From NCBI GenBank assembly GCA_000727475.1, contig KL647308.1, positions 1,492,042-1,556,041 of the forward strand: a stretch of DNA of 64,000 nucleotides, given 5' to 3'. Of this stretch, positions 28,926 through 42,782 are shown one piece after another (positions within the stretch are counted from its first letter, which is position 1; each line of letters starts with the position of its first letter). A program made the translations under genes and the position numbers. Under the pieces are notes generated by a model. That model was not told the origin of the DNA and ran no database searches. It worked only from the letters and a program-made list of their open reading frames with translations. The stretch is from Sarcocystis neurona. Its lineage: Eukaryota; Apicomplexa; Conoidasida; Eucoccidiorida; Sarcocystidae.

Positions 28926-31847
28926 GGGAAGCAGAACAAGAAAAGCGGAGTCATAGAAGCAGTATCCTCAACCACACTCCACGGCCCTACACGTGGACGA
29001 CGCGATGGAACTGCTGCGAGGTCATGCCTCGATATGGGTGTTGTAGCTCGAGAAGAGCGGGGAGTTAGTCACTAGTGTGGTGCGGATGAGGACACGGTAC
29101 AGAAGGCTGCAAAGCTTGAGGTGGGCAAAGCTGGTATGCACACAGCGTCCTGCACCGAGGCGAAGACAACCCAGTCGGCTCTTTGCTATGGAACGATACG
29201 GACGGATGGGAAGACCACGTCGTTGTCTACGGCGATCCTTTTAATCGCATCCTTTCTCTCACTAAGGGCCCGCTGGGTTACCCTCGACTGACACCCTCAG
29301 AAACATAAACTCTTATCGTGTTTCGTTCGTTACTGGGAATCCTCACGCAGACGACGGCAACGTACACTTGACATGTCGAACGGGAACACAGCTCACGATG
29401 TTGTGGCGCGCGCCGGGGAAGCTGGGAAAAAAGATGTTTGGCGAGCTTTTCGCATTTCGTGGCCGTCGGCGGAGATCTACCCGAAGCACAGTAATTAAGA
29501 ATCCCGAAATTAGTACGTACAAACCCTAGCTGCCGCGCACGCTCGTCGTCACGAGCAGGAGATACGTGTATATCCTGCGACGGAAGGCAGCGCAGCTTCG
29601 AGTTTTTCCCGAGAGATGTTTTAGAAAGCGCGTACTTTAGATCTCTCTCTTATCTCTCAAGGTCACGCTGTCACTTATAGCGCCTGTTCCTGGGTAGTCC
29701 CGCAGAAGATACGTGTGGTAAGCCACGGTTCGACCTTCTCCCAGAAAGCTGCTCTCCACGCACAGCCCGCCCATCGATAGTGAGTTGCTCGGGATGACGC
29801 CAGGCAATAGAAACCCACGCAAAACACACGTGCGTGCGGGCCAGAAAGACAACTACCAACCACACTACTTACCCTGCAGAAGTCACGAGGTACACGAAAA
29901 CAAAGGAAGACTCCTCCATTTTTACAACCAGCGTGTCGTCGAGAAACAATCCTTTCTCCGAGACACTCACAGAATAGCCGTGTCCTCTTTCGTGACAGCT
30001 CCACGCTAGTTAGCCGCGGTGTGGCGCTAGCGTCGAGACAAAATGTATCGCGAGCTGCTACTATTGACTAGCCAATGATAGAGCCGTGCGGATCGTTTGC
30101 AATCCTGGTTAATGGCATCCTTTTCGCACCAAGGGCTAGTAATATTATTCCCCGCACGGAGCAAGAGGACACTCCCAGTGTAGTTCCTGGGATTAGTTGC
30201 TCGGCAGTGACTATATTAGCTGCCACTGCGCGGCGCGTTCTTTGTAACGGGAGCCAAACAACACGCATCACGTCTTGACTTTGAGACATAATTCCATTGT
30301 GGGAAACTCGTACATCCTGAGGAGCACAGCAATTGCTCGACGTTGCCCGTGCACAAGGAGCGCTGCAGAGAGCTGACGCCTGTAGAAATTGAGACGTATT
30401 GACCACACCAGGGGGTGGCGAGAGCGAGATCGCGGGAGCGGGAGAGAGCCGGCAGGGTGAATCTTGGTTGTCACCGGCTTTCTTGTGGAACGCTGTATAC
30501 GCACAAGAGCATATGGAGTGAAAAGTAGCGTATGAACACTCCGATGTGCGCAGATCAGACTGCTACGGCTTCGACGTCAGGCGGTGAGCGCGGAAACTCT
30601 GTCTGGAAGCGAGGCTGGAACGAGAGCGATTCACAAGGATAGATCAACGACGCAGCTGGCCGGTCGCGATGCGATTGCGGCCCTGAGGTACCAATATGGG
30701 CGAGCACGCACTTGCGGTGGTTTGCCAAGTCTCGGGGATCAACACACGAAGACAGAAACTTCTGCCGTCCACCACTGCCGGTTTACACAGTAGCCCCTTT
30801 TGCGTACGCCGGGGAGATAAACGTGGTATTATATTCTAACTTGACCCTACACCTGTATGTTCGCGGGTAGACTTCATCGTTTGTTAGTGTCCCGGCACGC
30901 GGGCTGCCACGCGTGCCCGAAAATACCGTATCAAGGATCAGAATACCATCATCATCTCAAAATTCACCCAGGACTAGAAAAGCGCGAACACGGAAGATTG
31001 CGCCGTTTACACACAGTACCGCAGATGCGTGTTCAGGGGTACAGGATGTGTATACGATGCGGATGATGTCATCGGCTGTCGATCGTGATCTCTAGTAGAA
31101 TGCTACAAGAGATCAGAAAACCAACTTCTGCTTCAAATACACTCAACACTAGAAAAGCGTGAACACAGGAAAATTTCGCCGTTTACACGTACAGCACCGA
31201 AGATGCATGTTACGGGATATAGGATTTGTATACGATGCGGCAAAGGTCACCGGATGTCAGGTATGATCTCTTGCAGAATGCTAACAGTCGCGTGACGATA
31301 TTCTACTAGAAGACGTAGTCTTGTCCGTATGCATAATATGCACATGGTACGTAGAATCATTTCAGAAGGGACTGCGCCGGCTGCAACGTTGGACAAGTGC
31401 ATGCCCGAGGAAGAATAGCCTCTGCATCATAATCTGTAGAACCCATGGCTTCTCAGCGTAGTAGGAGTACATGAGAGCGCCCGCAACACTCCGAAAAAAA
31501 GCAGGATGGGTGCTTTTGAAGGCAGCACGTCGCAATAGTGAACACTTCTGCGCATGTTGGCGCATACGTACTCTGTCAGCATCGGGACAGTTTCTGACAG
31601 ACTTCAAAATTAAATGAGGGAACTAGGACAGGCTGGGGCCCAGGTTTGCCAGTGTGGAGGGGGCACGACTGCCGGATGTACGGAGATGTTCCGTGACACT
31701 CAACTGGACCAGCACGGAGGCTGCCCAAAGGTAGTCGTTAAAATATTCCACAACTGCATGAAGCAAGCCCAGTTTGGTAAGAAAATTGTGGGGGCACTCA
31801 TTTTATTGCTTGCGATATTAAGAGATGGTCAAGCACAATGCGGGGAA
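28926..31847. other. 2.9-kb intergenic region between alveolin and CFAP206
   Basis: Contains the alveolin promoter (next to 28,926) and the 3' flank of CFAP206. No open frame above about 115 codons and none with recognisable similarity. A diverged tandem duplication lies at 30,953-31,288. Confidence 0.5.
30953..31288. repeat. Diverged tandem duplication, unit about 176 bp
   Basis: Copy 1 (30,953-31,110) and copy 2 (31,130-31,288) share ACTAGAAAAGCG, GCCGTTTACAC, GTGTATACGATGCGG-like and TAGAATGCTA segments in the same order. The offset is 175-178 bp. Confidence 0.85.
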
Positions 31848-34800
31848 TTACAAATCCACCTGCAGGTTGGCAGAGAACGCCTCTGTCTTTAAGCTTCCTC
31901 GTAAGTTAGTGACGTATCTACGCCTTCTGATGGCGCTGGTTTCTGTGCGTTTCATGGTGTTCTGTCCCTGTTCTCGAAGTAGGTATACCTGCGTTTCTTG
32001 CTCTGTTCTACAGCGTGAAAGATGTGTTTGACTGTTTGTTGTCCTCCTGTTCATAATACTTGCCATCTGCAGCGCCTGTCTCCGAAGCGTCCATTCGTCC
32101 CAACAATAGTTGTTGTCTCTCTCAATTGTATCGAAATGTGTAGGCGTCATCACTTCCTTGTCAACGAGGTATGTTTCCTGTAGCAGTAGAGAAGACGTTG
32201 CCGCGGGAGCGCTTGTGGTCTGTCTTTTGTCTGCCGTGATACTACTTCCTGTAGAATAACTGTTTGACCGAACTAAAGTCCAGCTCTCTGCTGCAGAGAG
32301 CAGTCTTCTCAAACTTGCGCTGAAAATAACGCAAAGCCCAGACCGTTAAGAGGGAGAAAAATCGGAGCAATGTGACACAGTCAACGCGGCGGGACGTAGT
32401 TGGTCGATTGAGTTTAAAAGGCAAAACAAGGCCGCTCTCATGCTGATGAGATTTGGAAAAGACAAGAACACAACGTCCTCAAGGACCGTAGAGTCTCACC
32501 GAGGGAAGAAACGATCCGCTTTCAGAAAGTGAATAAGGGGCGGAGTTTTTAAGAGCTGCGCTCGTAGACTCTGGAGAAAAGTTGTTCCTTCGCTTTCGCA
32601 TTCTTCTCTTGCACGAGTTGAAGAAAACACATAATCACAGCCTTCTGCCTTGAGGACTCCTATAAACATGAAAGGGTGTGTAGGCGACAGCACCACGAGC
32701 AGTGTCTGCAAGCATCGAACACGCTGCTACTTAGGTTCTGCCTGCATACACGCTTATTTGGACTACTTCTAAGTAAAGACGTAAGCACACGTGTTCCTAT
32801 GTGAGCATACTTATGTACAAGGACACATTCGCCTATGCATATGGATGTGTGCATGTACGGCCTTCTCGCTCTGTAAAGGAAAAAAGGACAAGGAGTGTGC
32901 CCAACACGCAGAAGTATTGGGGCCCGTTTTAGTATCTCGAGGTTCGTCCCACCGTGTGATTCATCTCCAGAAACTAAGGCGCCGCTCTTTATCAGAATCC
33001 AAGGGCAATATGCGTTAAGTCCGTATGAAGTCTCTTGTTTACGAGGGATAGGATCTTTCAAGGTGGCTGACGAGCAGACACTGCCAGCGGTCAACGGTTC
33101 GTCATTATCCGCGGGCAAAAAGGTGTCGTTATTTGTGAGTTGTTTGTTTGAGGCCTCAGGTGATGTTTTCATAGCATATTTCGCAATGATCTGCTCGACT
33201 AGTTCGCCGGGAGTATGAGAGTGTAATAGAACCGTAAGGGTATCAGCTAAACGGAGAAGTGAGTCCAGCCTGTGTCGTTGACTGAAAGCCTGGCGGTAGC
33301 GCAGTGCCACCTTCGCAAGTATCGGGTAGGCAACTTCCTTTGAAGGTGCCGTTTCACTGCATGCCCCCCTCGCATTGACTATTTCTGCAAAGCATAGGAC
33401 TACGGCGGCTCTCAACGTCTTGAAACAATGCTGCAGGGCATTTTTAAGCGTCTTGCTATAGTCAAGCGCCTGGAGCAGGAATAGCTGTTCTCGGGAGATC
33501 AAGACAATGTCATCTTGGCAAAAGTCTGCGCAGCAGCATTCGGTCACAGAGTCTCATCAGATCGCACCTCAGTCACACATTCTCTGTTGTAAATCGCTAT
33601 ACGGAGCACAACCATTCTTGACACAAGAATTACTGGCCCTGGTTCAAGAAGTGTCGACTGCGTCAAGCTGCGTCTGTGATTCTGCCATCTTCTTATACGC
33701 CCTACCACGTATGATTGGATACTTTCATCCTTCTTCAAAACACTTGTGCTTTTTGCGTGCACCACACATTGACAGCCAGTTTTCACCGATATCGCCCCAC
33801 CTGACGGAACCAGCTGACTGTCCACGACCGTATCACTGTTCTTCGCCCCTTGCACTCTGGTTGAGTTCTACACGTGAGTAGCTTTGCTGCTCCCACCCGC
33901 ACCTGAAGATCCTCGCTTACTCTTGTACAAACTTACTAGGTAGATTTAGAACACACTGTGTTGTGGGGTGATACCTGCATGTGAGACACCTCCTTCCCTC
34001 TGCATCCAGAATTCGCGCAAGGCTTCAGAGCGCCGTTCTTGTTCCGCTATCCTTGCGCCCACTTTTTCTATCACGCCCGAGACATCCTTGGAAAGAAGCT
34101 TTCGCGGGTCTGGAAACTGCTGTTTCTTTCCTGCCTGTGTGCGGATGATACAGCCGCCCAGGACGATATGGTAGAGTTCTTGCAGATATTTCAAGCGGCC
34201 CCCTCGCGGAAATCTGACAAATGATCTCACCGCTGTGACCGGTAACACCAGTTCGAAAATCGCCTGAAACTTCTGTCGTAAGAGCTCTTCGTCACCGCAG
34301 GAGCTTGACCAGCTTTCTCTACGAAACTGGGAGTAGCAGAATCGATTTAGGTTGTGGTACACCTCCAAAAGGAGTTTCTCGTTTCTAACCGCCGTGAAAG
34401 GCGTCGAGAGCACCTTAATGCAGAAAAGCAAAAACAAGCACGCATGCTTGTCGACGCAAAAATCACGCACTTCTGTGTTGCGGGGTAACAGGTGAAGAGT
34501 CACAAGTTCTTCAGGGTCGCACTAGCTCATGAAGAGTGGAAAAATATAGTACTTTTTGTATAGGGTGTCGCCCCCTAGACGGTCGTAGGCTTCACCACAC
34601 GACCTTCGGTACCTGGTGCTGGCTGTCGGTAAAACAACAATGAGCTATGTAGACAACAACAGGATGAAAACCAAGTGCTCAATTTTTTCGATGCTTTCCA
34701 CGACTCACAGTGCTGCAAACAGCACGAGATGTTCGCCAGTAACTAGCGGGTGAGAAACGAACCAAACAAGGAGGCGGGTGCGAAGCGTGCAGCTCTGCAC

Positions 34801-35250
34801 CGGCTTGTGGCTGCGTGTCGACAACGCAATCCTACCCCGAATGTAACACGTCTTTTGGACGCCTACTTCGTCTGCCACTGCAGGTGCAGTGCCGTTTCCG
34901 GACGCTTTCTCATAGTTGTCTGTCTCACGAACTACGGCTGCTTCGTACAAGGCTTGCAGCCTTAGACACGCAACTAGCGGCTGTTCTGCAGGGGTACCAC
35001 CGCCAAGAGCCCTTTGCACGGCAGGCGCGAACTCGGGCGGTAATTGTTGCTTGTTGTGTATTGCGAGTCCACAGGGGTGTTCATCTATAGTAAATTTCTT
35101 CGAACCATCGTCACTCTCTTGTGTCAAAGTAATTAAGCAATACGCCGCGAAAACGTGGGGCACGGGTTTCCCCGCCACGCGACAAGCGTCCACCACTTGC
35201 TGAAGCAGCCCGAACAGAAAACCTTCCTCAGACAGTGAATCTTTTTCCAT
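31848..35250 (-). CDS. CFAP206: CFAP206 (axonemal radial spoke protein), five exons
   Basis: CFAP206/FAP206 docks radial spoke 2 and dynein c on axonemal doublets and is needed for normal flagellar beating (family knowledge). In coccidia only microgametes carry flagella. Exons 35250-34867, 34413-33975, 33525-32953, 32659-32500 and 32319-31848 sum to 2,028 nt (675 residues plus stop; the human protein is about 620). All phases agree. Landmarks in order: YHIVLGGCII (human MIVTGIRLF), SKEVAYPILAKVALRYRQAF (human TSQVFPIFIALSTLWTSF), VSGDESHGVLKAEGCDYVF across the exon 3/4 junction (human LPGNPAIGILKYKEKYYTF, no gap), and near the C-terminus NYCWDEWTLRRQALQMA (human EWNEWELRRKAIKLA). The exon 1 donor (GTAGGC) is the least certain junction. 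The start has MEKDS and no better upstream ATG. Confidence 0.92.
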
Positions 35251-38200
35251 CCTGGAAAAAAAAAACTAGGTGAGCAGCACAAAGGCTTTTGATTTGTTGT
35301 CCTGACGTCGCGCAGCAGCTTCTCTGCTGCCGAGACACGTGTCACCGCGCATGGGCAATTTAGCGTGGAAGAACATTTGCGGGATGACGGACAAAACGAA
35401 AACTCAGGACAACAACATGACAGCTAAACTGGAGCATTACGCGAGTCGCCACACGTTCTTGCATGCACGGGCAACAGAATATATAGATTGCCAACGACTG
35501 CGGGGGAAAAAGCTACGCAAGTTGGTGTGTTGACTCGAAGCCCTCCAGACTTGTGGGGCGAAGACATCATGCCCCTCACCTCATACTGAGTACGCGAATA
35601 TGCGTCGTGATTTGTGTGTCTTCATTGCAGCACACGGTATCTTGCATAACTGTCACGCGATACCAAACTCGTGTAATGCAGAGCAAACCAAAATGTCTGC
35701 GTTAAACCCCGTGTACCAGCAAATTGGGTGGAATAACGATGTGGGTCCTCTGACCCGCACAGAGAGTGCCTGTCACACAGACACTCGAACGAACTGATAA
35801 GAATCTATTTCTTTACGTGACTGCACCGTCACATCATTCAGGGCTTCGCAGGGCCCTCTGCGCCCCAAACAGGATATGCTTGAAAGATGGACAAGACACT
35901 TGTTTCTAGGCTAAAAGAATGGTACACGGATTCTTGTAATATGTGGCTTCTCCATACACAAGAAAACAGGTTGCACCTCACCAATACAGAATCCGAGTAG
36001 TAATAACGGCAGCTTAGTAGGGTACTCAGTCAGTGTAGTCCCGGAAGTCAGTGCGCCGGTACACGCTGGCAACCCCGTTCCCACCCACGGCGGAGGACAG
36101 CGACAACGCGCGCAAAGCGCTGGTAGTGGTACCTTGTGAGAAGATGCGGGGCTCACATCTTCGACGCACTGTTTTTGCAGGTTGGAATGTAGTTTACGGA
36201 GGAAGCTGATTCATCAGTACTAAATGTTATCTGCTTGGTGCGATCTGTCTGCCACTCCGTTGCCGACGAAGATGTCGGAAAGTAAGATGGACCGCCTGCG
36301 GCCGTTTCATATGCGTAAACAAAATTTCTGTCACATGTGGTCCGTGCGTGAAACCCTCACTGAGCTTGACTCGCCGAAGGCGGCTTTCACGTTTCGAGCT
36401 ATCAAGGGCATACGTAAGTTGTGTGCCAGGTGAATAAGTGAGTAGAGTCCGTCATTGACAGACCGAGTCCGAGTGGCCAGCAGGAATTCATTTTCGTTGG
36501 ACGCACTCACGCACTACTCGTAGTGCACCTGCTGGCACTCCGCCACCGGTGCCTTCGCACATTTACTCGCGGTGACTGTTTGTCTACGTGGGCGGTTATT
36601 TTTCTCTATGCTCTCTAAAACGCGCACGCCGTTAGCACTCTTCTTGAACGGTAGACACTGATCCCATACGGGACCAGCCCAAATGAGAGATCCTGCGGGC
36701 CCTGCTTCCTGTTAGAGTATCAACTATAATCCCTAGCGTCTGGACGCGGAGCAGCGTTGCAGCGTAGTATTCCCCCCTGACGGCTGAAGTGTAATGCCCT
36801 GCAGAGGAAACGGCTAATCAAAAGGCAGATGGTCGCCTGCGGCCCGCGGCGCAAAAACTGCGAACTACTGTATGTGGACAATTCTACAACAGTGCGCACA
36901 AAATTACAATGTAGCAGCAGCCACTTGATTGCACTTCCGTTTCCTCCGCAGTATGTCTGGCAGTCAAGAGCAAAATAGATGCTTGCCACGACAGACGTAG
37001 ATGCAGGAGACCACTACAAGAATAAATATGTATTGAATCTCTGAAGCCACAGGTATAGACTTGCGCTCAAGTGCGTGCGGTCGGTGGAGAACAGGCGGCC
37101 ACCGCACGTTCAGGAAAGGCTGTCTTACTGTTTGTCGGTTCTCCATTGTCAAAATCTCTCCCAGAGTAACACGTGCCGCCGGGTGCAATTCTGCTATGCT
37201 GTTGCTACGGATCCTACTCACGAGGAACCAAGCAAGGCCGGTTCGTGCAGCCGAGGTCTCAGTGCACAGCACGCATGTGCCGCCCGTCACAGTCTCCTGC
37301 AGTGAATCCTTTCGAACATACACGAGAAAGTGTAGCGCAATTTCAACAAAGGGCAAACAATTTCAACGAAGGGCAAACATAGCTACACCGGTGAACGAGT
37401 ATTTTTGTGGATTTGACGCTGCTGCTGCTGGGGCGGCAGCCTTCTTCCTTGGGTGCTACAGGCAAGGGTGGTGCGAGCTGTCTCTCGATCGAGGCAATGG
37501 AAAAAATGGTTGAGATAGGGGTGTACGGGTTAGATTTTGCTCTGGGGACTGAGTACTTTATCGAGCGGCTTGGGCGTATCCTCTAGCGTTGTCAGCAATG
37601 CAGCACGTGAACAGTTCTATCTGGTAAGCCCTGCGACGCTATTCATTTCCACCGTCCCTACTAGTCGACACATGACACTCAACGGAACATATATTTGTGG
37701 CGATGATTCAGGTACACGTAGTCTGCTCCCGCAGTGCGTAGTCCTGGTAGTGTACAGACAACAATGTGTACTGCCGAGCTTTGAGACTTGTGGATTGCTG
37801 CGTGAAGCCGGTGGTACTTCTCTTCAAAGTCATGAACTTCTCAGACAGGATCGTTCATACTCAATTGAATTCAGTCACATGTAGTACAAAGCGCGACGCG
37901 GGTGTGATGCTGCTCCATGCCGACGCTTGCCAACATGCAAGAGACATCTGTGGACACGTGAATGTCCGCGCCGTCACGTTTGGACTGTGGAGGACGTGTG
38001 CATACCCCGTCGGCAACGCTAAAGCGCCAATAACGCCTGTACACTCGCAGGGCTTCTACGAATCTGGTGAGGAAGGGAAATATTTCAAATTGTGGGCGTA
38101 CGAACATCTGGTTTGCCACTCTGCTGTCACTTGAGGTAAAATTGGAGAGTTGGGTGGCTGCTTCACACAGAGCAGGTCACAGCAGTGCGCAGTACACTAT

Positions 38201-41200
38201 GCATCTCGATAAAGCACTGTTGCACAAAAGAGCAGTTTCCTCTTGAAGTAATATCATTTGTCAACTCACATCACAAATGCAGTGGAACCCACACGCCTGT
38301 GCTTAGAAGCCCCCTCGCGTCGTTCTAGTAAAGACAACATTAGACACTGACAAAAACGCAGACACCACATACTGCTTGAGGCCCCTGCAACACCTGCAAC
38401 TTCGTAGTCCCGTGAGCATTCACGCGCAAGAATGTTTGTCAAATATTCAAAGGCTCGACACGTACGCGCTCCATATTGTGGGTGGACAGAAATTGTGGAC
38501 GGCGTCCATCCGAATGAAGCCGCGGAAAGCTATGCTGCCGACTCACTTGCGGCAAGGGACAGGGTCCACACACTGTATTATAGGCCGACTCCCGCTGTGC
38601 CAAGAACGACGGGGTGTGAATGGAGTGCAAATATTTGCACTGGAACGTAGTTCGTCGTTTACAGGTTGTTTTGGTCTCGAGCAACAAAGTGCGCTGCTGG
38701 CACGCGTGGCACATGCATGCATAGTAACTCTTACAGGAGATGCATTCGGTACCAGTAAGAGCACGAGTTCCCACCGTGACGGGAACTTCGTCACGTGACG
38801 ATCTCGATTTCGTTCTGAGAATGCGACTGTAGTACAGACGCTTCTGCGTTGCACGTTCACACGTGGCGACGTGAGGGTCATAACTGTATTATACTGAAAT
38901 ATTAATAAAACGAAGTCACCCGGGTCAACATCATCCGACGGCTGCAGAACACCTTCCCAAATAGTTTCTCCTTGTCCTCAAATTTCGTCGGCCGCTTCTC
39001 GCCCCTAGCAGATCTGATCATTCGCTGTCATTAAAGGACGGCAAAAACTTCTTGTTTCCTCAAAAGCCGCTCGGATCGTCTTCACCGTGTAGGTCGCAAT
39101 TTTCCTTCACGCAGGTAACACTTTCCATGATACGCATGAAGGCTCAAGTACTTTCCTTGTTCTTTTTCTGCTGCAGGCCTGGGCAGACTTCACTAATGCC
39201 TCCCATTGTAAACTACTTCCACACTGCTACAGACGACTCAGAGTGCGCGGTACAAGCATACCGCTCCCTAGGTTAGTCAGTCTGCCCCTCTTGGTTTTTG
39301 CCATTTCCACGAAGCCACATCTTCAAATCTTTTTTACAGACCCATGGGTGCTCGTACCCAGTCAAAGTAGAACTGTAAGGAACTGGAGAAAACAGGGCGA
39401 CGTGAGCTCTCGTCCGAGAGGAGCCTACCCATAATCTCCAACACGTCGTGCATATAACAGTACTTCAAACAGCTGAAACAGATTAGCACCCATTCGTTCT
39501 CCACCCCTAAGACAACCGCATGTTACATTCTGTTGATGCGAGACTGATAGAAAGTAGGAATTGTGGTCCACCCAAAAAGGCCAGTGCCTACAGGGTGTTC
39601 AGGAAGCACGAAACCAAGCTTTTTCTTCGAGTCACCCTGCGTTCTGCGAACGTGGCTGATCCCTAAACTTCGCTGTAGTGTACACGCAGGAGACTTCCTG
39701 CGTACGTGTACAGCCACGCTACAGGGAAAAAGGGTTGACGGTATTTCACTCGAGCTTCCAGAACAAATTGTGGCTCTCCTTTGAGGACCGGGCCGCAATC
39801 GAGCTTAACACCGGCACGCAAAATTCAACAGGTAGTAGACACAGGATGAGGCCTACTCTCGCAAATTATCTACGGGTCCTTCAGAATATTCCCTTTCTGG
39901 TAACCGAACATTTTCTCGGGATTCTAGGTCTGCATTCACTCCCGATGGACCCCCGCGTACCACACACACAGTTGGGGACACGGCTTCTCCAATTCCACAC
40001 AAGTGAATTTGCGTTTTTAGCTGTGCCTACGTTAGTGGGCTTCCCTCACGTATGCATTGGTGTACGCATACATACAGATGTATAGGTAATTGTATCTATG
40101 TACAGAGAAAATATGCCTGGCAGTGAGGCACGGGAAAGCTTCCACATCCCGCCAGACGCCGTGTACGGCTATTTTCGCAGCGAAACACCTGCAGAAAAGA
40201 AGTCTTTCTCCAGCGGACTAAGTATTCAACTTTGATGAGAATTCCCTTTCACCGCGCAAGCCCACCAGACGTTTCTTCGCAGAATAGACTGTTAGGCATG
40301 GTCTGAGAAACTTAAAAAGCCCAAATCCTGCAACATCCACCAAGTGTACCGAATCTCTCTCTACATTTCGGGTCTCATGCACACAACTGTGGACGCGTCC
40401 GCCTGAGCAACACATTTCCAGATGGTATACTGAGTCGATCTTCTCGCATATCGAGGTAAAGCTGGAGACAGTTTTCGCGGCTTGAGAGGACGGGTAGCAC
40501 GCCGCGCCTGCTGGGCTTTACCACATTGCTCCACAGTAACGGCGCGTCATCTTCGCACCTGGCTGCACAGCAGCTGTCAGAAAACCGCAGTCTTCTGTTC
40601 AACCTCCTTTGCTTTACCGACGAGCAGAACGCTGAGGCACGGTACTAAAATAAGCCCCTTGCATTAGTTCGTATCAAATGCAGGTCAACGAAGTCGACAA
40701 GCAGAAACCACAAAAGCCCCGGACAAGAAGTGTTCCTTACAAAAATGTCACGTGGTCATCTATTCACAGTGTTTCCTAATGCTTTCTTCTTTCAGGAAGG
40801 GAAACAACCTTCCAGGTGTTTTCGTCCCTGCTGCCCCGAGCCGCAGATTTTCTGGAGGCTTGAAACAGAACACACGTTTCTTTACACGCCTTCCCTTTGT
40901 GAAAAATCTGTTTCTGGCACGACTGCTCAAGCTGCGGTACGCTGCATACACGACCGCCAAGTCAAATGTGTAGATACCTGCTGCAGACGCGAAGCCGTCT
41001 CTATGGAGAAGGCTCACGACTGGGTTACACTACACGGCACATGCGCCACCAAGAGGCATGGAATCGTTGCAAACGGAGCTTCAAGAACAGAACTTACGCT
41101 GCGCCAGCTGGAAGGGCAGCACCTGTTGTGAATTAGGCAGGTTAGGCAGCGTAAGTATCAGCTTGTGGAGCAGGAAACGAAATGCACGGTCGTTTTCTGC

Positions 41201-42347
41201 ACTTCATTCTCACCTGCTGCGGCGCGGTTCCTTCCAAAATGAGGAACGAACAGTGCCTGCAACGCTAGTCATGAAACTGAAGGCACCCATGGTGCCTTTG
41301 GACAAAGCAAAACTGCGGCGCTTCGGTCGATGCACCAAGCAAACTTCCAACGGCGTAAGTCCGTCCACTTGCGTGCTCGCGTTCACCACAGCACTATACT
41401 GTCCAGTTCCTGAGAAGCCAAGTGAAGGAAACAGAAATTGAAAACACGCAGCATAAGACAACAACGCACTAAACTGCACTCGATAGTCCCGAAGCCTTCT
41501 GCACCTGTGAGCATGGAGATGGAGGTGATTGTCTACGGTTGTATCGGTGAGTATACGTGAGAAGCATTCAACGTCCCGTGTTACGCCCCTAAAAGAAGCT
41601 ACTTCAGCTGCAGAACAAGTTCTGCGGTGTTTTGCGCAGCTGCGCGTACCTGCGCACTCCCTGGGAGCCGATCTCTGACGTTTTGTAAATCTCAGACCGT
41701 TCACTCCCTGTTGACACTACCCGTCGTGAGTCGCATGACCTTCGACGCACGTCACCGCGTTTCCTTCTGTTTGTTCGCAAGCTACATCGATACATGCTGT
41801 AGCACACCTCGTCATCCAAAACTACTGTACTGTTTCTTGGTAGTCGGCGGAGGCTGATGCTTCTGATATCCGCGTGTATTTTGGACAAAAACAAAACTCT
41901 GCCACGTAGAAACGTACTGTTTCCCCACCACGCAGGAGGCACAAGTAATGTTGGTCGTCTTTCGGCTTATAGAATGCTAGAAAGAAAGCGGCTTCCCCAG
42001 TTTGACACAGAATCCGTAGGCGAGATACGCGGGCAAAAGACTACAGGGAGCCGCGACCGCATAACGCACAGAGGTTCAACAGCAGTTTTCGCTTGTGCAC
42101 AGAAACAGCTACAACTGGGGTTGACTGTTTACCTCGCATGGACCTCTTCACCAAACCGCGGTCTCTTCACTCACTCGCCAGGGTCAAGTGAACCACCACT
42201 GCCACCCTCTCCGAGCGTCACGACTATTTACTGTACGTGAGAGAAATACATCTACAACATACGGCGTAGCCCTCTGAAAGAGATACACGAGGTAATCAGG
42301 CAGTGGGGGTGCACCGCGTTTTCCTCCTACCTTTGAGACTGACTCAT
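35251..42347. other. Seven kb without a convincing gene
   Basis: Upstream flank of CFAP206, then sequence of ordinary base composition with many stops on both strands. Open frames (for example 38,376-38,798 +, 41,210-41,704 -, 40,730-41,131 +) are under 165 codons. They share no family signature I know and do not link by splice phase. A 20-bp tandem duplication (CAATTTCAACAAAGGGCAAA) lies at about 37,337-37,378. Confidence 0.5.
35460..35467. promoter_or_regulatory. TGCATGCA motif upstream of CFAP206
   Basis: A perfect palindromic TGCATGCA about 210 nt before the CFAP206 start codon. TGCATGC-like motifs are recurrent ApiAP2 sites in apicomplexan promoters. In this genome GCATGC is also frequent in repeats, so a chance occurrence is quite possible. 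Confidence 0.2.
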
Positions 42348-42466
42348 TCACGGCAACGAGAGGTGAACGACTGGCAGCACAACTGCGTGGGGCAGCCCCT
42401 CCAAAAGTTGGGATACTACGTGTTTGAGTAACAGGCCGTGACTGACGTAAACAGCCCGCACTGTTT
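42348..42466 (-). CDS. Possible last exon of the unknown protein
   Basis: The acceptor GTGCAG ends at 42,467. The exon joins the phase-1 donor at 42,783 and reads ETVRAVYVSHGLLLKHVVSQ then a hydrophobic stretch to a TGA at 42,350-42,348. A competing acceptor 42 nt upstream gives a different short C-terminus (RGEKQKRLASAVQKQ), also open. Neither has recognisable similarity. Confidence 0.35.
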
Positions 42467-42782
42467 CTGCACAGCGGACGCAAGGCGTTTTTGCTTTTCA
42501 CCTCGACCTGCAGACGTGCGTTTTGCGCGTAGTCGCACATGGTATCGGAACTTTCCTAGCACGCGCGGCACACAGTACGAGGTCAACGGCGTTGAATACT
42601 GCCCTTCTCAGAGGAGAGTCGCAGACAGGGGGACGTACGCGGCGGTGGCAACAACAGCAGCTACGGTAGTGTGTGTCTATAAATCTGATTCCTCGCCAAA
42701 TCTTAACGTGCGTGTGTGTACGTGTTTTTTGGCTCCTCCCCGCCCTCACTGTTGGCTGTCAAGCCTTCGCAGGGGCGCTTAC

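Noticed and set aside
33544..33855. Minus-strand open frame of 103 codons between CFAP206 exons
   Set aside because: Skipping it keeps phase (G plus AC gives Asp) and similarity continues across the junction; it has no counterpart in CFAP206.
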